NCBI RefSeq assembly: GCF_018860965.1
Contig: NZ_JAHKQF010000008.1
Coordinates: forward strand, 1 to 64,000
From: Alteromonas sp. C1M14
Lineage (GTDB): Bacteria > Pseudomonadota > Gammaproteobacteria > Enterobacterales > Alteromonadaceae
Length of the DNA stretch: 64,000 bases
Direction: 5' to 3'
Of the stretch, positions 55,939-64,000 are shown one piece after another (positions within the stretch are counted from its first letter, which is position 1; every line of letters starts with the position of its first letter). The notes under the pieces were generated by a model. The model did no database searches and was not told where the DNA came from. It was given only the letters and a program-made list of their open reading frames with translations. The translations under genes and the position numbers were made by a program.

Positions 55939-56882
55939 TGTATTTCTTCCACAGTATAGCGTCTTTGTGCCAAGGCTAACGCGGTACTGTCTGCGACTTT
56001 TCCCATTTCAAACAACGCCGGCCCAGTGGGCTCGAATAACACATAGGTTTTTCCCTCTGCGGTCAGGGTCTCGTCGTCGCCTAGAGGCGTCAGTGCGATC
56101 CCCAATAATGCATGCTCAGGTAATAAGATGAGTACCATGGGCGTATCGGGTAAAAATGCCCGAATAATCGCTGCGGTGAGAACCGATTTACTGTCGCAGT
56201 CTCCTTTGTTTTCTACCAATAATTGGGCCGGTGGCGCGAAGCCCGAGCCATTGCTTTCACTGCGATTTAAAATAGGATCATAGGGGATGTTTTGTACCCA
56301 GCCTAATAATAGGTTTATGTATTCTCGAGCGTCGGAGCGGGTATTTATTTTCTCGTAAAAAGCTTGAGAAAGCGGGATAAGGCCCTTTTGGGTTTCTCGT
56401 ATATAGCGCGTATGGTCGGGTTTGATCCTTTCCTGATTAAATGAGTTTCGGTATCGGGTGTAGTAGTGGGTATACAAATACTCATCAAAGGCCGTTTCTT
56501 TTACTTCACGTAACCGGCGTTGCACAGCGTCAATCTTTTCTTCATTGCGGGATTGTACCGAAATAGACACCGCCTCGCCTTGTTGATGCACCTGAATGTT
56601 CACATCTTTGGGGTTATACAGGCGGGCTTCTTGTAAAAGTTTGACTGTCACAAAACGCATGGCCAGTGCTGGGCGATAGTTCATTTGCGCAGAAGGCGAA
56701 GCGGCCAGTGCTTGGTTAAGCAGGCTAAATTCCATGGTTTGTGGTTGGTTGTCTGCGTCTATCCAAACGTAGGAGAATTGCAATTTATCTTCTACGGATT
56801 GTACAGAATAAGCCGTTTGTTCAGCGTTGGCCCACGCCGTGACGGTTAGTAGCAAAAATGCTGTCAGCCATTGATGTCTCAT
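55935..56882 (-). CDS. Transglutaminase-like periplasmic protein
   Basis: A 315-residue protein with a signal peptide (MRHQWLTAFLLLTVTAWANA). The C-terminal half resembles bacterial transglutaminase-like cysteine peptidases: NKGDCDSKSVLTAAIIRAF holds a Cys at a helix start, LPEHALLGIALTPL the His, and YVLFEPTGP an acidic position. The order Cys-His-acid fits. The N-terminal half has a helical DUF-like region (LREVKETAFDEYLYTHYYTRYRNSF split by eye). The substrate is unknown; peptidoglycan or an envelope protein is possible. Confidence 0.72.
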   Translation of the reverse strand: MRHQWLTAFLLLTVTAWANAEQTAYSVQSVEDKLQFSYVWIDADNQPQTMEFSLLNQALAASPSAQMNYRPALAMRFVTVKLLQEARLYNPKDVNIQVHQQGEAVSISVQSRNEEKIDAVQRRLREVKETAFDEYLYTHYYTRYRNSFNQERIKPDHTRYIRETQKGLIPLSQAFYEKINTRSDAREYINLLLGWVQNIPYDPILNRSESNGSGFAPPAQLLVENKGDCDSKSVLTAAIIRAFLPDTPMVLILLPEHALLGIALTPLGDDETLTAEGKTYVLFEPTGPALFEMGKVADSTALALAQRRYTVEEIQ

Positions 56883-56956
56883 ATCAAGCCTCTAAGGTTC
56901 GCTAGGTTGATTATGGCGTAAAAACGGCAAACCTTAAAATCACTATGAAACGGTTT

Positions 56957-58348
<1,392 letters not shown>

Positions 58349-58462
58349 GGAGGCAGTGATCCTTAGAAACAGAGTTATAAGTAAAGTGGTACAGCCCTTA
58401 TTGTCGCTGTTTTTGATATGAACAAAAAATCGATTTTGAACATTTATATTTCAAAAAGATAT

Positions 58463-58486
58463 AAAAAAGGCAAGCTTTCGCTTGCC
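58463..58486 (-). terminator. Terminator of deaD
   Basis: GGCAAGC / GCTTGCC with a TTTC loop; on the minus strand it is followed by six Us (the As at 58463-58468). It lies 9 bp after the deaD stop. Confidence 0.88.
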
Positions 58487-58494
58487 TTGTTATA

Positions 58495-60222
58495 TTAGTT
58501 TTTACGGGGTTGGCGTCGCTTCGGTGGTGTATCTGACCACTCTCGCATAGACAAACGCTGACCTGCTACACGGGTGTTTTGCAGTAAATCTTTTGTTTCT
58601 TTTGGCATACCTTCAGGTAAATCCACGGTACTGAATTTATCAAAGATTTCTATGGCACCAATTTGCTTACTGTTTATATTCCCTTCGTTGGCGATAGCGC
58701 CTACGATGTTGCCTGGTTTAGCGCCGTGGGTATGGCCCACATCGATGCGATAACGTTGCATGCCAGCTTCTGGCTTGCTTGGTGTACGTTTACCACGACG
58801 TTCGCCACGCTCACCGCGTTCGTTTCTGCGGCTACTGCGCTCGCCTCGGTCACCACGATCTTCTCGAGGTGGCGCTTTGCTGTGCAAGTCTGGACGATCA
58901 GTCTCTTTCAATAACAGAGGCTCGTCACCCTGAGCTAGTTTAATCAGTGCGGCAATCAAGCACTCTGGCGAGGCTTCGGTTTCTTGTTGCAATGATTCAA
59001 CAATGGGCATCAATGATTCTAAGCTGTCATCGGTAGTGGCATCACGAACCGCATCTTTAAATTTACTTAAACGGGTCTCGTTTAATTCATTAATCGATGG
59101 GATCGGCATGCGCTCTAACGGTTGACGCGTGGTTTTCTCAATGGCGAACAACAAACGCTTTTCGCGATGAGAGATGAACAAAATGGCTTCACCTTTACGT
59201 CCAGCACGGCCAGTACGACCAATTCGGTGAACATAAGATTCAGTATCGTAAGGAATATCGAAATTAATCACATGGCTAACCCGCTCAACATCCAAGCCAC
59301 GGGCAACTACATCTGTAGCTACTAGAATATCGATCTTGCCTTGTTTTAGTTTTTCCACTGTGCGCTCACGGGCATTTTGTGGAATATCACCATTTAACGG
59401 TTCGACATCAAAGCCACGGGCAGATAATTTTTCAGCCAATTCCACCGTCGCGGTTTTCGTGCGTACGAAAATAATCATGCCATCGAAAGGCTCAACTTCC
59501 ATGATACGGGTGAGCGCTTCCAATTTATGGTGCGGCGCAACTTGACAGTAACGCTGACGGATAGTGCTTGCCGTACTTACTTTTGAGGCGATTTTTACGT
59601 GCTTCGGATCTTTTAAGTACCGTTGGGTAATTTTCTTAATTGGCCCAGGCATGGTAGCTGAAAACAAAGCCGTTTGTTTTTCTGCCGGCGCGTGGCTAAG
59701 AATAGTTTCTACATCGTCAATAAAGCCCATGCGTAACATTTCGTCAGCTTCATCTAAAACCAGATACTTTAATTCACCTAAGTTTAATGTTTTGCGTTTA
59801 ATATGGTCGATAATACGGCCGGGGGTACCCACGACAACTTGTACGCCACGTTTGAGTTGACGTATTTGGTTATCGTAAGACTGACCACCGTATACAGGTA
59901 GCACTCTAATTTTTTTGGAAAAGCTGGCATAAACTTGAAACGCTTCTGCGACCTGGATGGCCAGTTCGCGGGTTGGAGCGAGTACCAGCAACTGAGGAAG
60001 CTTTGCTTCGGGGTCGATATTCGCGAGCATTGGTAAAGCAAAAGCTGCCGTCTTACCTGTTCCGGTTTGAGCCTGACCGAGTAGATCATGGCCTTCAAGC
60101 AGAAGTGGAATACTTTCAGCCTGAATAGGAGAAGGCTTTTCGTAGCCAACTTTCTCCAGAGCTTGTAAGATGCTTGGTGGTAAGTTGAGGTCTTTAAATG
60201 TCAGCTCGACAGTATTGGTCAT
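58495..60222 (-). CDS. deaD: DEAD-box RNA helicase DeaD/CsdA
   Basis: A cold-shock ATP-dependent RNA helicase acting in ribosome assembly and mRNA decay. The start at 60222 (MTNTVELTFKDLNLPPSI) has AGGA upstream; 575 residues. Motifs: Q motif YEKPSPIQAE, Walker A AQTGTGKTAAF, VLDEADEMLRMGF, FSATMPGP (SAT), HRIGRTGRAGR. A C-terminal DbpA-like RNA-binding region (about 470-550) is preceded by a run of DRGDRGERS and RGERGERRGKR repeats. This is CsdA-like in architecture; E. coli DeaD is about 630 aa. Confidence 0.94.
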   Translation of the reverse strand: MTNTVELTFKDLNLPPSILQALEKVGYEKPSPIQAESIPLLLEGHDLLGQAQTGTGKTAAFALPMLANIDPEAKLPQLLVLAPTRELAIQVAEAFQVYASFSKKIRVLPVYGGQSYDNQIRQLKRGVQVVVGTPGRIIDHIKRKTLNLGELKYLVLDEADEMLRMGFIDDVETILSHAPAEKQTALFSATMPGPIKKITQRYLKDPKHVKIASKVSTASTIRQRYCQVAPHHKLEALTRIMEVEPFDGMIIFVRTKTATVELAEKLSARGFDVEPLNGDIPQNARERTVEKLKQGKIDILVATDVVARGLDVERVSHVINFDIPYDTESYVHRIGRTGRAGRKGEAILFISHREKRLLFAIEKTTRQPLERMPIPSINELNETRLSKFKDAVRDATTDDSLESLMPIVESLQQETEASPECLIAALIKLAQGDEPLLLKETDRPDLHSKAPPREDRGDRGERSSRRNERGERGERRGKRTPSKPEAGMQRYRIDVGHTHGAKPGNIVGAIANEGNINSKQIGAIEIFDKFSTVDLPEGMPKETKDLLQNTRVAGQRLSMREWSDTPPKRRQPRKN

Positions 60223-60466
60223 TAAGTATCCTGATGAATAGATAGGGGCGCTTGGCATCAGCCAGCATATATTACTAAAAGTGTATTATATTCCATTCGC
60301 TTGGTGGTTGCCATGGAATTACATGTAATCCCTTTATCATACAATGAAAGCGATGCCTAGCATATGAATTTACTGACTTATTTTTGTTCGATTACGATCA
60401 AATATGCAGGCACTTTGTGAGATAACCGGCGATTGTTTGGATGAATACCAAAAAAAAGGTGTAAGG

Positions 60467-63247
60467 ATGAAGAATAAAAAAGCAGGAAAAAGGTTTTTGG
60501 TTTCGCTGGCTGTAGCGGCTTGTTTAAGCGGTGGTTTGGCCGGATGTAGCAAAAAATCTACTGAAGAGCATCTGGATGCAGCCCGCCAGTTTGTCAGTGT
60601 AAACGACCAAGATGCGGCAGTTATTGAATATAAAAACGCCATAAAGACAAATCCAAAAGCGGCCTTGCCACGGTTCGAACTGGGGAAATTATATTTGCAA
60701 ATGGGTGATTACCCAGGGGCAGAAAAAGAGCTTAACCGAGCACTGGACGCTGGCCAGCCCGCGCCTGAAGTTATTCCGCTATTATCGCTGGCCTACCAAA
60801 AAACCGGCGCAGAAAACGCATTGGCCGATGTCGATTACCGTATGGACGGAATGACGGCGGTGGAATCGGCTGAAGTGGGTTTCTACAAAATGCAGGCGCT
60901 GGCTCAGCTGGGTAAAGATAATGAAGCCCGAGCCATCATCGATGATTTAGAGACCTTAGACACCAGTTCGGTTTATCGAGGTCTGGCGATAACCTATCGT
61001 GACATCTTAAATCAAGATATTGACAAAGCCATTGAGTCTCTTAAAACCCTCAGAGTCCAAGCGCCACAAAATAAAGATGTGTTACTGCAACTCGGTAAGT
61101 TGTCATTAAGCATTGGCGATAAGAAAACCGCAATCGATGTGTACGAAGATTATGTAGAACACAATCCTGAAGATCTCACCAGCAGGTTTGCTTATATATC
61201 GCTATTGGTGGAAGCCGGACGCACAGAAGAAGCCGACCCCTTGGTGGATAGCTTATTGGCTAGTAACCCTCAGCATCCGTTATTAAATCAGTTTAAAGGC
61301 ATCATCGAAGCAAACGCAGGGGAATACGAAAAAGCCATTGAGCATCTGCAAACCGCCATTAATGGTGGCCAAGATAACCCTGCATTAAAGCTGATTACCG
61401 GATACGCAGCCTATCAAATGCAAGATTATGCTTCGGCTAATACCTACTTGGCACAAGTGGTTCCGTCTTTGCCTGATGATCACCCCGCGTTAAAATTATA
61501 CGCCGATAGCTTGTTACAATTGGGCCAAGGGGAAGTTGCATCTCAGGTACTCAATAGGGTGGACTCTGATAGCACCGGTGACGCCTCACTGTTTAGTAAA
61601 GCCGGCTATCAATTGCTGAAACAGGGCAATATTGTTGATGCTAAAGCCATGATCGAGCGTTCTAGTGAAACCAGTGAAAGAGCAATAGACTTAGCGAGAC
61701 TTGGGTTGTTGCAGCTTTCAGTGAACGATGTGGATGGCTTAGTGAACATAGAAGCGGCAGCGGCAAAAGCGCCTGAGTCTATTTCTACCCAGCGTACCCT
61801 CATTTCGGCTTATATGAGTACCGGGCATTTTGATAAAGCCATGAGCACAGCGCAAGATTGGGCTGATAAAGAGCCGGACAATCATGTCCCCCATTTGTAC
61901 TTAGCTGAAATTGCCTATAAATCCGGTGATAAAGCACAAACCATGGCAGAAATTGAGAAAGCCACAACCCTACAACCCGATGCCGTCGATACGGATTTAG
62001 TCAGGGCCCGTTTGTTGCTGTCCGAAAGTAAAATCAGTGAAGCGGTGACAGTATTAAATCAGGCTCTTGAAAAAGCGCCAGCAAACGAACCGGCACTCTC
62101 CATGCTGTATGCCGTGGCAACGGTAAACGATAATGTGGATGCAGAAGAGGTGGAACAACGGGTTTTCGCGCAATTGTCCCAAAATGCCGACAACACGCCG
62201 CTAAGGTTACTTGGCGCTCGTATTGCTTTTACCAAAGGCGATTTCAATGAAACGTTGAATTTGTTGGAGCCAATTCAGCCTTCTATGGAAACACCAACGC
62301 TGTACTGGAATTTAAAAGGGCAGGCATTAATCCGTAAAAATGATTTGCTCGGTGCTGCTGGTCATTACCAACAGTGGTTAAGTTTTTTCCCGCAAGATAA
62401 AACCGCGGTATTGGGCATGCTCACCTTACTGGACGCTCAGCAAAAATATCGAGAAGGTCTGGATCTAACCAACCAGTTTTTAAGTAAACGTCCTGATAGT
62501 CAGGTGCTGTTGTTAAAAGCGCACTTTTTAGCCCTGACTCAACAACCTAAACCAGCAAGAGCTATTTTAGATAGCCTACCTGAAAATGTGTCTACGCTAC
62601 CCGTTGTAAGAAGCATTGAGGCAAGGGTGAAATTACTTGAAGGTAAAGGTTTAGCCGCCCTTGATGATGCCATGGCGGCGTACAATGCCAAACCGAACAG
62701 TAAAGCTGCCACCTTGGTGGTTGCCACCTATGAAAGTGGTGGTGAAGGCGAAAAAGCCATGGCCTTTATTAATGAACATTTAGCGAAGTTTCCAAATGAT
62801 ACGTTAGTGGCGATGATGCAGGCCGAGCGACTCATTGGCCGAGATAAAGATGCTGCGAAGAAGGCCTATAATGCGATTATCGAGCGGTCGCCTAATAACT
62901 TTGTGGTACTCAATAATTTAGCTTATTTGTATTACGAAGACGGAGAATTGGACAAAGCCGCCACGTTGGCGAGAAAAGCCGTTGGCCTACAGCCCAAAAA
63001 TGCTGACTCCGTAGATACACTGGCACAAATTCTTGCACAACAAGATAAATATGAAGAAGCACTTTCTTTGTATGACAGTGTGATGGAAGAAGGCCAGGTG
63101 TCTGACACCGTGTATTTGAACTATGTGCAGGTATTGTTGGATATGGGAAGAAAAGAAATTGCCCGCCAAAAATTGGGGAATAAAACTTTTACTTCGCCAC
63201 AAGGCAATAAACGGGCAGAAAGAATGCGCGCTCGTTATAGTTTATAG
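60467..63247 (+). CDS. prsT: PEP-CTERM system TPR lipoprotein (PrsT-like)
   Basis: A 926-residue lipoprotein. The start at ATG 60467 gives a signal peptide with lipobox LAGC (Cys about 28); the open frame from 60404 is less likely. The remainder is almost entirely TPR-type helical repeats (for example FELGKLYLQMGDYPGAEKELNRAL, and PNNFVVLNNLAYLYYEDGELDKAATLARKA, each split by eye). This is the architecture of PrsT, which accompanies exosortase/PEP-CTERM sorting and exopolysaccharide export. No exosortase, PEP-CTERM substrate or EPS gene is visible in the window. It is probably attached to the outer or inner membrane facing the periplasm. Confidence 0.82.
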   Translation: MKNKKAGKRFLVSLAVAACLSGGLAGCSKKSTEEHLDAARQFVSVNDQDAAVIEYKNAIKTNPKAALPRFELGKLYLQMGDYPGAEKELNRALDAGQPAPEVIPLLSLAYQKTGAENALADVDYRMDGMTAVESAEVGFYKMQALAQLGKDNEARAIIDDLETLDTSSVYRGLAITYRDILNQDIDKAIESLKTLRVQAPQNKDVLLQLGKLSLSIGDKKTAIDVYEDYVEHNPEDLTSRFAYISLLVEAGRTEEADPLVDSLLASNPQHPLLNQFKGIIEANAGEYEKAIEHLQTAINGGQDNPALKLITGYAAYQMQDYASANTYLAQVVPSLPDDHPALKLYADSLLQLGQGEVASQVLNRVDSDSTGDASLFSKAGYQLLKQGNIVDAKAMIERSSETSERAIDLARLGLLQLSVNDVDGLVNIEAAAAKAPESISTQRTLISAYMSTGHFDKAMSTAQDWADKEPDNHVPHLYLAEIAYKSGDKAQTMAEIEKATTLQPDAVDTDLVRARLLLSESKISEAVTVLNQALEKAPANEPALSMLYAVATVNDNVDAEEVEQRVFAQLSQNADNTPLRLLGARIAFTKGDFNETLNLLEPIQPSMETPTLYWNLKGQALIRKNDLLGAAGHYQQWLSFFPQDKTAVLGMLTLLDAQQKYREGLDLTNQFLSKRPDSQVLLLKAHFLALTQQPKPARAILDSLPENVSTLPVVRSIEARVKLLEGKGLAALDDAMAAYNAKPNSKAATLVVATYESGGEGEKAMAFINEHLAKFPNDTLVAMMQAERLIGRDKDAAKKAYNAIIERSPNNFVVLNNLAYLYYEDGELDKAATLARKAVGLQPKNADSVDTLAQILAQQDKYEEALSLYDSVMEEGQVSDTVYLNYVQVLLDMGRKEIARQKLGNKTFTSPQGNKRAERMRARYSL

Positions 63248-63266
63248 TGCCACAATCGATACAAGC

Positions 63267-63294
63267 ATAGCCCGCTTTTAAGCGGGCTATTTTG
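63267..63294 (+). terminator. Terminator after prsT
   Basis: ATAGCCCGCT / AGCGGGCTAT with a TTTA loop followed by TTTGTTTTG. The stem overlaps the stop codon of the convergent channel gene. Confidence 0.82.
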
Positions 63295-64000
63295 TTTTGT
63301 CAGCCTGTGATAACTGCTCTACCTTACTATGCAAGGCTTTAAGTTCTAGCATCACATCATCTAGTGTGGGTTCATTGTTTTCTGCCGCGGCTTCTTTTCT
63401 TGCGGCGGCGTTTTCTTGTTCCATTACACCCACCACGATACCAATCACCATGTTCAAAAAGGCAAAGGCCGTGAAGAAGATAAACGTAAGGTAATATAGC
63501 CAACTAAGTGGGTATACTTCCATGGTCTCGTACATTACATCGGTCCAGTCTTCAAAAGTCATCACCCTAAATAGGGTAAGCATTGAAATAGTAATGTCGC
63601 CCCATAAGGTGGCATTGATGCCTTCAAAGAGCGTGCTGCCGATGGCGGCATAGATATAAAAGATGATAAACATCAGCAGCATGACGTAGCCAAGTTGAGG
63701 CAGGGCTTTGACCAATGAAACGAGGAGGATGCGAAGTTCAGGAATAATGGAGATCATCCTAAGAACTCTGAACACCCGTACCAGGCGTCCAATGACAGCA
63801 AGGTCGGTGCTATCGGCAGGAATTAAACTAACTACAACAATCAGCGTATCAAACCAATTCCAGAAGTTAGCAAAAAAGTGCCGTTTTTGCTTTTCGCCTA
63901 AAAAGCGAATTAATATTTCGATGAGAAAAAAGGCACTAATAAACCAATCGAGAATGCGGGTAACGGAAGCGAATCCTCGTGGCATGTCATAGGTTTTCGC
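63287..64000 (-). CDS. Voltage-gated cation channel, NaChBac family (5' end cut)
   Basis: The reading frame stays open to the right edge, so the protein is partial; the ATG at 63985 is not assured. Visible helices: S2 (LDWFISAFFLIEILIRFLG), S3 (FWNWFDTLIVVVSLIP), S4 with four arginines every third residue (RLVRVFRVLR), S5, pore, and S6 (FLNMVIGIVVGVME). S1 is outside the window. The pore reads TFEDWTDVM at the place where Na-selective NaChBac-type channels have TLESW. Selectivity cannot be inferred with confidence. A C-terminal acidic coiled coil follows, typical of bacterial tetrameric Nav channels. Confidence 0.88.
   Translation of the reverse strand, partial: AKTYDMPRGFASVTRILDWFISAFFLIEILIRFLGEKQKRHFFANFWNWFDTLIVVVSLIPADSTDLAVIGRLVRVFRVLRMISIIPELRILLVSLVKALPQLGYVMLLMFIIFYIYAAIGSTLFEGINATLWGDITISMLTLFRVMTFEDWTDVMYETMEVYPLSWLYYLTFIFFTAFAFLNMVIGIVVGVMEQENAAARKEAAAENNEPTLDDVMLELKALHSKVEQLSQADKTK

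Overview
The window is a chromosomal segment of a marine-type gammaproteobacterium, most likely an Alteromonadaceae relative (Alteromonas, Paraglaciecola or Aestuariibacter-like). This is inferred from conserved gene blocks: fadBA; rplU-rpmA-obgE; ftsB-ispD-ispF-truD-surE-pcm-yqaA-nlpD-rpoS; mutH with rppH-ptsP-lgt-thyA; and rluA-rapA. A PEP-CTERM-type TPR lipoprotein and a Vibrio-like chromosomal integron fit the same picture. No rRNA or tRNA gene was recognised.

Positions 1-8029 are a sedentary chromosomal integron whose distal end lies left of the window. The tyrosine recombinase gene intI (7061-8029, + strand) is intact and has a perfect LexA-type box (7028-7043) just before its start. 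The attI region lies at about 6835-7060. Thirteen complete cassettes run away from it, each with one minus-strand ORF followed by an attC site of about 90-130 bp. The cargo is mostly unknown: four or five small membrane proteins, a zinc-ribbon membrane protein, a DUF4160 protein, a VOC-fold protein, a TPR-like protein, a secreted protein and a two-TM/coiled-coil protein reminiscent of abortive-infection proteins. Cassettes are visibly more AT-rich than the neighbouring housekeeping genes.

Positions 8083-19378 carry housekeeping genes: the fatty-acid oxidation operon fadBA, a Slt-type lytic transglycosylase, prolidase pepQ, a ZIP-like membrane protein, ispB, and the rplU-rpmA pair followed by obgE. 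Positions 19611-23441 interrupt this with a three-gene export cassette: an NTF2-like protein, an HlyD-type adaptor, and an ABC transporter with an apparently active C39 leader-peptidase domain. No substrate peptide gene is visible beside it. folA follows.

Positions 24140-30653 are the minus-strand operon from ftsB down to rpoS, covering cell division, isoprenoid precursors, tRNA and protein repair, envelope and stationary-phase sigma factor. putA (proline catabolism) is divergent from it, with an inverted repeat between. Positions 34956-44968 hold ygiM, ygiF, a seven-TM protein with an AraC-like tail, yfhL ferredoxin, mutH, and the rppH-ptsP-tauE-lgt-thyA run.

Positions 44987-49151 form a signalling cluster: a REC-CheC-like protein translationally coupled to a GGEEF diguanylate cyclase, convergent with a hybrid histidine kinase with two receiver domains. 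The remainder holds a DUF3530 protein, rluA-rapA, a PIN-PhoH ATPase with a possible structured 5' leader, a transglutaminase-like periplasmic protein, cysG, the DEAD-box helicase deaD, a PrsT-like TPR lipoprotein and, cut by the right edge, a voltage-gated cation channel with an unusual pore sequence.
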